A DNA stretch of 64,000 nt from Zeugodacus cucurbitae. Its lineage: Eukaryota > Arthropoda > Insecta > Diptera > Tephritidae. This document shows positions 25,711-36,851 of this stretch, in pieces; position 1 is the first letter of the stretch; each line of letters starts with the position of its first letter. The notes under the pieces were generated by a model. It was not told the DNA's origin. It made no database searches and saw nothing but the letters and a program-made list of their open reading frames with translations. The stretch covers positions 49,209,732 to 49,273,731 of the forward strand of contig NC_071668.1 in assembly GCF_028554725.1 (NCBI RefSeq), given 5' to 3'. Made by a program: the position numbers and the translations under genes.

Positions 25711-26141
25711 ATAACTCTATAAGTAAACAAATTTTACGCCATTCAAACTTTATTACAAAGTTTATTTATAAATAGTTATCGTTTACATCTTCAAGTGCTG
25801 CCCATTGCCTATAAATTCGATTATTAAATCGATTAATTATAATTGTAAAATTATTTAGTTTGACCATCTTCATCAATCGCGTGTGAATATTTTCCTAGAG
25901 AAACCGCTTTGAGTTTAATTGTAATACTGATAATAGGTAATTAAATACCCTGTTTTCATTAATAATATCTGACAATATGAGTATATATTCTATTACACTT
26001 ATATTTCCGTGAACGTTTTTATATATTGCCAAGTTTTTGAACTAACATGATTTTATAACCTAAAATATTGTGAAATATACTTCAAAATAGTCAAATAATT
26101 GAAGTGTCTAATTTTTCACAGGTTAAATAAAGCTGAGAACA
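25711..26141 (+). promoter_or_regulatory. Prohibitin upstream region and 5' UTR acceptor
   Basis: AT-rich sequence between the transposon array and the prohibitin start. A splice-acceptor-like TTTTTCACAG ends at 26121, 20 bases before the ATG, which suggests a 5' UTR intron with a non-coding first exon upstream. No TATA box was assigned. Confidence 0.45.
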
Positions 26142-27034
26142 ATGGCTGCACAATTTTTCAATCGTATTGGTCAATTAGGCCTTGGCGTTGCTGTCTTAGG
26201 TGGAGTTGTAAATTCGGCGTTATATAATGTTGATGGTGGACACCGTGCTGTCATATTCGATCGTTTTACCGGCGTGCAACAAGAAGTCGTAGGTGAAGGC
26301 ACACATTTCTTCATTCCATGGGTGCAGAGGCCCATCATTTATGACATTCGCTCACAGCCAAGAAACGTACCCGTCATCACTGGCAGTAAGGATTTGCAAA
26401 ATGTAAACATCACATTGCGTATTCTTTATCGTCCAATTCCGGACCAATTGCCCAAAATTTACACGATTCTCGGTCAAGATTACGACGAAAGGGTGCTTCC
26501 ATCAATTGCTCCTGAAGTACTCAAAGCGGTTGTAGCTCAATTCGATGCTGGTGAATTGATTACCCAACGTGAGGTATGTGCCCTAATATCATCTTGCTCA
26601 ATTTCGTAATACATTTGATTATATATTTCAATTAGATGGTATCTCAACGTGTATCAGAAGAACTTACTGAACGTGCCAAGCAGTTCGGTTTCATTCTTGA
26701 TGATATTTCGCTCACACATTTGACCTTTGGTCGTGAATTCACTCAGGCTGTAGAAATGAAACAGGTTGCACAGCAAGAGGCCGAAAAGGCACGTTTCGTT
26801 GTAGAAAAGGCTGAACAACAAAAATTGGCTTCCATTATTTCTGCAGAGGGTGACGCCTCGGCTGCAGATCTTTTGGCAAAGGCCTTTGGTGAAGCTGGTG
26901 ATGGTTTAGTTGAATTGCGTCGTATCGAAGCAGCTGAAGATATTGCATACCAACTATCGAGATCGCGTGGTGTTGCATACCTACCAGGTGGACAGAATAC
27001 ACTTCTCAATTTGCCGGCATCTTTGGCGCAGTAA
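26142..27034 (+). CDS. Phb1: Prohibitin 1 (l(2)37Cc homologue)
   Basis: Prohibitin 1 forms a ring with prohibitin 2 in the mitochondrial inner membrane and supports m-AAA protease regulation, cristae and respiratory-chain stability. Two coding exons, 26142-26573 and 26636-27034, are joined phase 0 across a 62-base intron, giving 276 residues (human PHB1 is 272). An N-terminal hydrophobic anchor spans ~residues 10-30 (LGVAVLGGVVNSALY). The SPFH/Band 7 domain follows (GGHRAVIFDRFTGVQQEVVG, IPWVQRPIIYDIRSQPRN), then an alanine/glutamate-rich coiled coil (QEAEKARFVVEKAEQQKL). The C-terminus is YLPGGQNTLLNLPASLAQ. A transposon array ends about 430 bases upstream, so the promoter is confined to that gap unless it lies beyond the insertion. 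Confidence 0.96.
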
Positions 27035-27378
27035 ACGAAATTTTTTGTTTTTGAAAATAATTAGCATTTAATTAATATGGTTACTTGTTTCTTTTTACAT
27101 TGTCTAAAATAAGATCGGGGTAACTCCGCTCTTGACAAATAATAATAAGCTAAAGTGATTTCCAAGTTTTGTTATATGGAAATTCAACTAATAATTTGTT
27201 GTTTTGCTTCAATGTGCTGGACCAAAAATATGAAATTTCAAAACTATTAAAAGTAATCGGATTGAATTAGTATTGGATTTCTAAATATTCCGTAAATTTA
27301 CTGTGCTTGTATTCTTTAATTCGTTAATATAGTTATGCTTTAAAAATTTATTGCTGAAGAACTGAATATTTTAATTTG
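27035..27378. other. Prohibitin 3' UTR and spacer
   Basis: AT-rich sequence with no separate gene. It probably includes the prohibitin 3' UTR, though no standard AATAAA was assigned close to the stop. Confidence 0.4.
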
Positions 27379-27831
27379 TATACTCTCGCAATATGTTGCA
27401 CAGAGTATTATAGTTTTGTTCACATAACAGTTGTTTGCGTCACCAAGAAATAAAAGAGTTAAATATGGGGTTATATATACATATATAAATGATCAGGATG
27501 ACGAGTGGAGTTGAAATCCGGATATCTTTCCGTCCGGCGTGCAAGCGATAACTTGGGTAAAAATTGAGATATCTTAATGAAACTTAGAACACATGTTCCT
27601 TGGGACCGTGAGAGGGTTGAATGGGCAAAATCGGTCCACTGCCACGCCCACAAAATGGCAAAACCAAAAACATATAAAGTGCCATAACTAAGCCATAAAT
27701 AAAGTTATAACAGTAAAATTTGGAATAAAAGATCGCACTAGGAAGAGGCATATTTGGATGTAATTTTAGGGGGAAGTGGGCGTGGAGTATAAAATGTTCG
27801 GTTACAACTGAACATAGCCCTTCCTTACTTG
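27379..27831 (+). mobile_element. HINE/DINE-1-like non-autonomous Helentron relative (copy A)
   Basis: It starts with TATACTCTCGCAA and ends with a small stem-loop (TTCGGTTACAACTGAA) followed by CCTTCCTTACTTG, the same ends as the complete copy at 61936-63135. The inner part is shortened: the GTCY microsatellite is reduced to a few units (CTTTCCGTCCGG), and the middle 700 bases are absent. No ORF. Confidence 0.75.
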
Positions 27832-27896
27832 TTTCATTTGAAATAGCTTCGAGTGATTTTTGTTAACCAACAATGCTAAGCTCAGAGGTAATTGAA

Positions 27897-28340
27897 TATT
27901 TTATACTCTCGTAATGTTCAATGAAATATTTACAGTTATTGGAAATAACTTCAAACTAAGCAAGCATTATTATAGTATATGCAATCTGGTGTAATACCTG
28001 GACCGTTTTTACTCATTTTTCTCACCCCACTTCATCATATCGAAGATTATACGTTCAGTTAATTTTACTATGATATCTCACTCCTTAACCGATATATACG
28101 GTATAAGTCCACCGGAAGTTTGGAAAGCCATATATCAGTTATATGTGGGCTAGAGACCCGTTTTTGGCAGACCAAATTTGGTTTCGTTACTTTATGGCTT
28201 AGTTTTAGTACATTATAGCTTTTCGGTTATCGCCATTTTGTAAGCGTGTTAGTGGTCCGACTTCGCCAATCTACAAAACCACCTTATTTATAGTACCAAG
28301 AAACAAGTGTGCCAAATTTTAAAAATATATCTAAATTTTT
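27897..28340. mobile_element. Degenerate HINE-like sequence, mixed orientation
   Basis: It begins with TTTATACTCTCGTAATG (plus-like left end). From about 28015, however, the body matches HINE sequence in the opposite orientation: CTTTATGGCTTAG and TTTTCGGTTATCGCCATTTT are near-complements of words in the 61936-63135 copy. This suggests a nested or rearranged insertion. No coding potential. Confidence 0.5.
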
Positions 28341-28379
28341 TCTCAAGTTATATGGACGAACCGTCATTTAACGTGCATC

Positions 28380-29050
28380 CCTGATTTAGACCATTGCACC
28401 GCGGAACCACGTCCATAGCGGGAGGTGAGAAATCAATGGAGAAGAGGCACAGTGACGGATAGATTGAAGCTTATGGGGGAAGGTGGAAGGTGGGAAATTC
28501 TCAATTACCTCCAGTTTTCGGTTGCTAGACATTTGCAGCGTCATTCAGGCAGAGGTGGCTGCTATTGGACTAGCAGTAGACAAACTGTTCCGAAGTGCGG
28601 CATCAGAGGGGTGTGTATTCACTCCGACAAAGTGGCAATACTGACCTTGGATTCGATGACAGTATGCTCTAAGCTAGTAACATAGTAGTCTAACATACTT
28701 ATCAGTAGCTTCGAATTAATTTGCAATTCGACTTGTGTGGTCACCGCGGAATCGCTGAAAACTGCAAAGCGAACGAGCTTGCAACATTGACGTCGGAGTG
28801 GAAGCGGGTGTGGTCCGTGGTCCACTTTCGCTAAACCATGCACACACTGGACAACAACCAGCACCTATGTATGCAGTATCGAGATCTTTCTGGCCCGCGG
28901 TGGATCGAAAATGGTTTTTCAAGCTCAAGAAGGCTCATCCATCCGCAATCATTGCTGTACTTATTAGTCATTGTCTGCTTTGTGGAATCATAATGGTCTT
29001 AGTGATCAGTAAGGAGTATACAGGTGTCACAAAGGACAGATGTATCCTTT
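28380..29050 (+). mobile_element. Jockey/I-type non-LTR RNase H-domain relic
   Basis: Broken plus-strand frames hold GVCIHSDKVAILTLDSMTVCSKLV and then, in another frame, CGHRGIAENCKANELA. These match the D...A-L and GH-GI-GN--AD words of the retrotransposon RNase H domain. Several frameshifts and stops intervene. No RT domain is seen upstream, so this is a truncated and old copy. Confidence 0.55.
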
Positions 29051-29252
29051 GACCTAACCAAACCTAAACATAGCATAAAAACTACACTTTCCAAAAGAAG
29101 TGCCACCAACTACATATATGAACGGTTAGCAATCATATGAAGTTATCTAGGTCAAAAGTTTTTGCAGTGCGATGACATATCCAAATTATTATTTGATATC
29201 AATACCACGAAATTCCTTATATTATCAGGCGGATCTTTACTGGTGTTAAATA

Positions 29253-29810
29253 CAGTATACTCTCGAAAAGTAAATCGATTGGTATTTTGGGTAATTTACT
29301 TTTTCGAATAATTTACTTTTCCAAATATATACATAAATTATCTGTTTTTATAATATTAAATGCATTTTTAAACTTAAAAAATTCATTAATCAAATTCAAC
29401 ATATGGATTTACATGAAAAACATATTTACATTTACATACATACATACATATGTATTTACTATGAAGAGAAAAAATCTTGGATATTCTTTTGCAATATATT
29501 TTCTGACCATTTTTAACAATTCATTGATTGATTTGCATCTTTTTCATTTTTAAACCAGTGGATCAAGTAGGAGAGCTTATTTACTAAAAAGACGCGATAA
29601 ACAAGAGCGCAAGTGATTTTGCAACATCGTAAAAAACGCTGCTTGCTTCGTTTCGATTTTTTTATCGCACTCTCTGAAAAGTAAATTAAAAAAATTTCCT
29701 TTTTGTAAATTAAAAAAAATTACCTTTTCGAGGTGCATGTGTAATCTTAAAGTGATTAACTTTTCCGCGATTATTTACTTTCTGAGAATTTACTTTTCGA
29801 GAGTATACTG
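29253..29810. mobile_element. 558-bp MITE with long perfect terminal repeats and TA target site
   Basis: The element begins CAGTATACTCTCGAAAAGT and ends with the exact complement. Together with the flanking TA dinucleotides (29251-29252 and 29811-29812) the inverted match is 25 bases with no mismatch. Related AGTAAAT/ATTTACTT words recur inside both ends. There is no transposase; the interior AT-rich open frame (29287-29553) has no motif. TA duplication and a CAG...CTG end suit the Tc1/mariner-pogo superfamily. The perfect repeats suggest fairly recent movement. Confidence 0.85.
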
Positions 29811-29812
29811 TA

Positions 29813-30339
29813 ATTATAAAGCAAATTTCAAACTAGGTCTCTAGGAATATTTTCGAAGAAATTAGACACTTTTCCGAAGCAAAACATATGTACATCAATA
29901 ACTATTTTCAGCGCTGTTCTGGAAGTAAAAGCGTCAATAACTGCCGAGAATAGCATCATATAACTTCACTTTTGTGTTATATAAATTATATGTATAGACA
30001 TACATATGTACATATGTACAAGAGGACTTGGAATTAGGACGATGCTGAATGCTCAGACCAGTAGCTTCATTTAATAAACGCGTAGTAGACTATAATAGTT
30101 TTCCAGAAAGGGCTATCAAAGTACCAAAGTTATTTAAATCCATGAATTATTTATTATACTTGGAAATTCTTTTAGCTCATGTTTATGTTGTTTTTAATCA
30201 GATATTTCCACATATACACGGTTACATTTACAAAAATAAGTAAATAAAAATTCGGAAAGAAATCCAACATGTGGACAATGGCGTCCAACTATTTAGATAC
30301 ATACATACGTTGTAAGATAAAGTTTGAGAATAATTATTA
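29813..30339. other. Spacer, no feature seen
   Basis: AT-rich sequence with CATATGTACATATGTACA-type microsatellite near 30000. No gene recognised. Confidence 0.4.
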
Positions 30340-30521
30340 TAGCCTCGCAACAAAGTTGCTAGGAGAGTATAATAGTTTTGTTCACTTGATATACTAGTGG
30401 TCTTTATGCAAAATAAGTGAAACAAATTGTGAGTTACCTTAATAAAATTACATAAATAAATTGCGAGAGTATATAAAATGTTCGGAGTATAAAAGGTATA
30501 AAATATTCGGTTCCTTACTTG
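30340..30521 (+). mobile_element. Short HINE/DINE-1-like element (copy B)
   Basis: It carries the left hairpin (CTCGCAACAAAGTTGCTAGG), the TAGTTTTGTTCAC word, and the right TTGCGAGAGTAT plus TTCCTTACTTG end with only about 180 bases in total. It lacks the GTCY array and the whole body. The right end is locally duplicated (two TATAAAAT.TTCGG words). Confidence 0.7.
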
Positions 30522-31028
30522 CTTTCGTAACAAGTTTTTACAAATTATTTACATTAAACAAATATTATTATAATTTATAAACGGGAAGAATAATTGGTAT
30601 CAATATAACATTTTATAATACATATACAGATACATATACAATATATGTATGTTCATATGTACAATGTAAATTAAAAAGAGTCTTTACAATATTTATAATG
30701 TATTAATAAAAAGTGGTTTAACACTATATTTACACTTTAATTATAGAAAAAGAAGTAAGAGTAATGTAAGAGTAATTAATGGGTTTTAATAATAATCCAT
30801 ATTATCATATCGGTTTATAATTGTGTTTTAGTTTCAGAATTTGTTTTGAAATATAAGTAGTTTTGGATTAGGAAAAAATAATCGACGCGTCCGTTATAGT
30901 CTTTTAGAGTCGACCCCATTTGTTAGACAACATCAAGTCGTATACTTTATACGGAAGGAAAAGATCGGTAAATGTTCAGTGAAGAGTAAATTGTACATTC
31001 ATATATTATACATACATACATATATATA
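30522..31028. other. Spacer, no feature seen
   Basis: AT-rich, with TATG microsatellites. No gene recognised. Confidence 0.4.
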
Positions 31029-31030
31029 TA

Positions 31031-31597
31031 CACCGGAACTTCCATAACTCGAACTTCTATAAGTCGAAGGTCGCCATAACTCGCACTTTTGAATTGGCAA
31101 TACGGTTAAGAAATCAAATTTCATACAAATTGTCTTTCATAACTCGAACTTCTATAACTCAAACTCTTGAAATGACAATAGAAGTAAAATTTCATACAAA
31201 ATTCATTCCATAAATTGAATCGACCAGAGGATAATAAAAAATTTTAAATTTTACTACCGAGGCAGTATTTTAAAAGAGTCTCTCTATATTGAATGGAGGC
31301 TAAAAAAATATGATATTATACTTATGGATTACATAAATCGTATAACAAAGGCATGGAATTCAGACCTCAAGAGCCCCAAAATATGAAACTGCAACAAACA
31401 AAATTACAGAATACATGTTTTAACGTATATATGTACATACAACTTTATGCAAAGTAAATAAATAAAATTGAGTTTAAATCTATATTTAAAGCTGTTTGAA
31501 AAAATTATGTTTTAATGAAAATTTCTATAACTCGAAGTCTGCGTAACTCGAAGTTTTTTTGTGGATTATGGCGATTCGAATTAGAGAAGTTCCACTG
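31031..31597. mobile_element. 567-bp MITE with AACTTC...CTCGAA ends (family 2, full copy)
   Basis: The left end CACCGGAACTTCCATAACTC and the right end (complement CAGTGGAACTTCTCTAATTC) form an imperfect terminal inverted repeat. Both sit beside TA (31029-31030 and 31598-31599). Several extra ATAACTCGAA words lie inside each end, a subterminal array that could bind transposase. There is no ORF. TA target and CA...TG ends suit a pogo/Tc1-mariner-derived MITE. Relatives are at 33430-33681 and 39945-40388. Confidence 0.75.
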
Positions 31598-31599
31598 TA

Positions 31600-33429
31600 T
31601 TTAGGAGCTAATTATTGCCAAACAATATCTACAAATTACATTCTCATTCTTATATTATTACAGGTGCATTCTCATATTTATAAACATATTACAAATTATT
31701 TTTCTTCCCACACTGTTTACAATTTTGTGCCCACCGCTGTGCGCTTTTAAGTCCATTCAAACGCATATATAAATGAAATGAAATCAGAACTATTGGAGAA
31801 TTGCCTTTGTCACTTTGCTTTGCAGATTTCAGCAACGAGTGGCTCTTGAGCGCATAATATTGATTGACGTAAATGGGTGTGGAGGAGAGTATTTTGGCGC
31901 CCATTAGTCAATGGTAACTCCCAACTTGTTGATAGCAAGAGTAGTTGTGCGCATATGTATGTATGCATGTATCGTAAAAGTGTGTCGAGAGTGAGGAAAC
32001 CCCTATTTATCCATGCATAACTCACATTCGCACGTTTATAAGTATTTGGATGTGTGTAGTTATTGATGCGACCGTATGCTGCGTAACCATCGTCAACGCC
32101 GAAGCTGTGACGTTGGTATTTTCTGAAAACGACTCTCAATACATAGGGTATGCCAATAGGCGAACGATATCTTGTTAATTGGATTTTTGCTCTTTAAGAA
32201 ATTTTGTATTTTCTTATTATTTTTTAAATTTATTTTTTATTTATTTATTGCATTTAATTGTGAATATTTGTATGTATAATTTTTATGAAAAATCGCGGTA
32301 ATCATTATGCCTTTTGCTATAACTTTTGTTTTAATTTGTGATATTGAAACATATACATATGTACATTTACTTAAATATCTCAAGGAATTTTGCTGATCCA
32401 CCGTTGCTACAAATTAAATTTGCATTGAAGTCAAATTTGACATTGAAACACCCTTTATTTGGTAGCAAATGCTGACTCATAATTTATGTGTGTGTACACA
32501 TGTACGTTAGTATTTGCTCGTGACCACTTTAGAAGTCGAAAAATCACTGGAGCTAACGAAGCTAATGAAAGTGGTTAGGAGCAGGGTAAAGCACAGATTT
32601 GATGTTAGTTGTTGTTGTTATTATTATGTTGTATGCTGTTATTGTGCATTCGCAACGATTGAGATTACGTCAAACAGTGGGAAATAGTTGAATGAAAAAG
32701 TTTAAATATGAGATAAATAAATAATGATTAAAAATTGGTATTAAACATCGACAATAACTTTATACAGAAAATACTAAATAGTAATGTAGTTTTGCGTTCA
32801 ATATGGATAAAATCGGTTCAGTACTTTCCCTAGCACCATATATGTATGTACATATCTAATGTAATTACTTGCGGTTAACGTTATATCATATACATACATA
32901 TGTATGTATGTATATCGGTCACTATATGTAAGAATTCTTAGAAAATCATTACATACCTAATATAGAAATTCGACTTTCCTTTTTATTTTTCTGGTATACA
33001 AATGTACATACATATGCATGTATATGGCACAATTTGTATGATATTCTTATAAATTTGAGGGCATATGCTTTATTGACCAACATAGGTTTTTAGATTAAGT
33101 CGGTTTAGTCCCTGATATAGCCAACACGTACATATTTAATTTAGGAATTCTGCATATTTTCTTCTTACTTGATTTTTAAATTGTTAGCTTGGACTTTCCT
33201 GTCATTTATAAAAATTTGTCTTCTCAGAATTTTAACGGATTTATTTTTAGTCACATTTATTGTGAACAAGTTTTCTTGAAACTAAATCATTTGCTTTATA
33301 TTCACTGGAACTTGTATCAACAAAATATGACTGTTAGAAATTTAACATTTATTATATGTACATATATATTTTAAAATTTTAATATTTATATTCCACCAAC
33401 TCAAGTCGAATATAAAATAAATATTTGAC
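31600..33429. other. Spacer, no gene seen
   Basis: AT-rich DNA with CATATGTA-type tracts. A short patch near 32812-32848 resembles HINE body sequence (AAATCGGTTCAGTACTTTCC). The other open frames are unremarkable. Confidence 0.4.
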
Positions 33430-33681
33430 TCTTGACACCTGTATTCCATGCCTTTGTTACATGATTTATGCAATCCATTGTTTGTTCACCTCCATACGAT
33501 ATGTAGGAACTTTTTTAAAATTCAGCTTCGATAGAAAAATTTAAAATTTTGTATTATGCCCTTGCCGAAAAGTTAGATTTATGGAAAGAAATTTGTATGA
33601 CATTTGACTTGCATATATTGCCAATTCAAGGATTCGAGTTATGAACAACTTCGAGTTAAGGAAGTTTGGAAGTTCATCTGT
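33430..33681 (-). mobile_element. Truncated MITE of family 2
   Basis: Read on the minus strand, it matches the left two thirds of the 31031-31597 element. The terminal GAACTTCCAAACTTCCTTAA lies at the high-coordinate end, then ATAACTCGAA and GAATTGGCAATA. The word ATTCCATGCCTTTGTTA near 33446 matches the complement of the family's interior. The other terminus is missing. Confidence 0.65.
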
Positions 33682-35149
33682 AACAGTCACGGCAGGTGAA
33701 AATTACTACTTGTCAGTCATTAAGACGAGTCACTATCACTATCTATCATTAAACATCTTGATTCTTACGAGGATTTCCCGTACATTTTTTTTACTTTGAA
33801 AAATTCATTAATTCTTAAAGTTCCACCGTTTTTGCCTCATGTTTCACACTTTCAAGTGAATTCTATGAATTGTATTCAATTTGACTAGTTTGTTATTGCT
33901 TTTATTTGTAATATATTTTTAAAGAAGGCAGGTTTAAATGTTTTCGAGACAAGTGATGAATAGAAGGCGCCTATTATATTTTATGCAACATTCGTTTTAT
34001 CAGAAATATTTCCATATATTTATATGTCCTTATTAGATCATTCAAATTGGGAATGTTCTTTTCCAAACGAATGCATTTGCATTAACTATTTGTGGACCAT
34101 TTTTATAAGCTGAAAATCAAGTTTAAATGGCTCAAATATACATAAGTAGACTATTAATGTGTATAGTCAATCTTTGGACTATGTATTTGTATTTGTAGGT
34201 ATGTATACTTATACATACATATATGTACATATCTGAGCACACCTCCAAAACTTATAAGTTAAATACTGCCATACAAAATTTAAGACTGCAAATGTACATT
34301 TGTATAATGTACATTTGTACATACATACATATGTATATATACGTATGTATCTCCTAATAATCACGCGTCAACAACGCCGAGTCGGCGCTTTAACAGTTCA
34401 AGCATTTGCTTATAGTGTAATTAACTAAATAACTGTTTCACAAAAAGCGAAACTGGTCGAAATTGTGATTTTAAAGTGTCTTATGATTCACTCAATTGAG
34501 AATGGTATCGATACCAGTTCGGCAGAAAAAAATATTTAATTAATTAAAAGCGTTTGTTTTTCGAAAAGAGCGTGTACGTACTTGGGTACTTATTTATGTA
34601 CATATGCATGTATACATACATATATGTCTGTAAATCGTTTTTGCTTTTATAAAAGCAAATAAGAGTTTGAATAGAACAACTGTATAGATGATGTACATAC
34701 ATACAACATATAATCACATTTATTTATCTAGATATATTCATGGACACACGACAGTCATGCATCTGCAAAGCTTTGTAAATATGTATGATTTTAGGTATAC
34801 ATAATATGTATGTACAATATTAACTTGTGAACTGTTATTGTAGCACAAGAGTTAAAAGTGAATGTTGTACGTATGTATGTTCGTAACTATACTTCATACA
34901 CACATATCTAGCACATACTTTCCTAGATGTATACTTCCAGGGTTATGTTAGTCAGGGCCGTATCAGTGTAGAGTACGAGATAAGGGCCCAAAAAAGTTTG
35001 GAATTTAATTTATTTTATTAAAATTATGTAATTATAAAGCTAGATATGTAATCTTCTGGTAAACCTTATGTTGTGATAAGTTTATTATTAATAGACGGAG
35101 TTAAGCTTTCGCAAGAGCTCTAAAACGGGAAAGCAAGAAAACATTCGGA
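33682..35149. other. Spacer, no gene seen
   Basis: AT-rich with TATGTA/TACATA microsatellites. No coding signal. Confidence 0.4.
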
Positions 35150-35292
35150 ACGTAATAAAACCTCCTATGAGTGCAGCAACGGAAAACTGATCTCCAATCG
35201 TTCCCACGACAGTTGGGTCTACGTAACCGGAGGGTCGTTAGCATTGATCCAAATTATTTGTGGAATATTATCTGTCGCTACAACAACAATAA
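35150..35292 (+). mobile_element. Probable retroposed fragment with short CAA tail
   Basis: A less AT-rich island ending CGCTACAACAACAATAAC, like the tails of the Jockey-type copies at 8712 and 57203. It contains GGGTCTACGTAACCGGAGG, resembling a patch at 12395-12420. The coding part, if any, is gone, so the family is uncertain. Confidence 0.35.
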
Positions 35293-36851
35293 CTGACTTT
35301 TTATGAAAAGATACATATGTGCATACATATATGATATAATTCTTCGAAAGCTTTTCTACTTGAGGTTTGATTATCTGGCAGTAAATACATAGCTGACTAA
35401 ATTTTATTTGGCTACAATGCAAGGTTAGAGTTTTACAGTTAATCTCCGATTCTTCTTTGTGACGAAACGAAATTTACTGAGCCTATAACAAATTAGGCAA
35501 TTAGGCAAAAAGATACAGATGGGAAAAGATAATGTGCTTAGAGATTCTAATTTTTTTTTCTGAAATCGTATCCCATCACGATCCATTTAAACTTAACAAT
35601 ATGAAACTGTTGATTATTTCTAGATCCAATTCGATAAATACAAATTTCTAATCGCAACTGAAAGCAGTGCAAAGTGTTCTTTTATTGGTAAGAATAATTC
35701 CATTTGAATAAAAAAGTTCGAAGTTAATCTCGCTCAAAAATGGCCAGGTAACTTAAAAATTTCCTTTTTTTCTATACAATTTGAATTAAAATTATAGTTT
35801 TTCACAACTCTTCACTGAAAAAATGCATATTGTATAATATAATAATTACGGTCCACAAGCGTGGTTCGAACCAAAAACATTTTGAGTTCATGCCACTTAC
35901 AAGCATATACCTCAACTGCGGAATTTGTCATTTACCATAAATAAAGCATTTCAAGCTATCAGCGCCATTAGTGGCTGCTACTTCAAACTAAATGATCCAT
36001 TTCCGAGAAAAGGGAAAGGTTCACTGTCACCAACATAAATCGCACGCATATGGGATGTATTCACCTATGTATGAATGTATGTATGAACTCTATAGTTCGG
36101 TACCATCGGAGAAGAGAACCTAATCATTAGTACCAGTTCCAGCAGTTCACTTTTATAACTTACTTTTTTTAACGTTAATCTTGTATTTATTAATTATTAT
36201 TGTATTTATTTATACTCAATAAACTACTTTACACTTTTATTAGACTTTAATTTTTCACAATTACAACACAGTATTATATAAATACATATGTAAATAAATA
36301 AAACTTTTTATTTATTTTTAATGAACAGCAACGTCTGTTTCTCTTTATTGATATTTTTATACTGCTCTTCAACTACAATTGGCACTTAAGATCTAAACAA
36401 TTCTGTCGACAGTTGCAGTGCTCGAATTTAGTGTGAAATTGACAGCGGCGGAGCGATGATCCATCGAACTATAATACAATTCCTGCAAATTTTGGTCAGC
36501 ACCCAAGTTTCTGCAGGAATTGTACGGGACACTAAATTTCTGTTGAATTTTGGTCTGCTCGCTCATTGTTGCGGAGAATTGCAAAATTTCTTGTAAATTT
36601 CAAAATTAAGAAATTTAGTTATTAATTTCTATGTATATTATTAAAATCACACATTTTCCGTTTAATCGGACTAATGTGAAATGACGCGTGGGCAAGCGTT
36701 TGGTCCACTTTGGTACTTTTTGGCTTAATTTTGTAATTATTTATTAATACATACATATGTATATGTATGTATGTATATGAAGATCAAAAGATATATGTAT
36801 GTATACATTGACATATTTACAAAAAATAAACTATGTATATAAACTATCCAT
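35293..36851. other. Spacer, no gene seen
   Basis: No coding exon is recognised. A minus-strand frame at 36393-36584 is open, but its word AATTTTGGTC recurs locally and no domain is recognised. Confidence 0.4.

Noticed and set aside
34945..35000. CAGGGCCG/GGGCCC words suggesting a hAT-type MITE end
   Set aside because: No inverted partner end or 8-bp target duplication was found.
35862..35880. GTGGTTCGAACC resembling a tRNA B box
   Set aside because: No A box or cloverleaf arms could be built around it on either strand.
36393..36584. Open minus-strand frame of 63 codons
   Set aside because: The words are locally repeated and match no family; no promoter or splice context.
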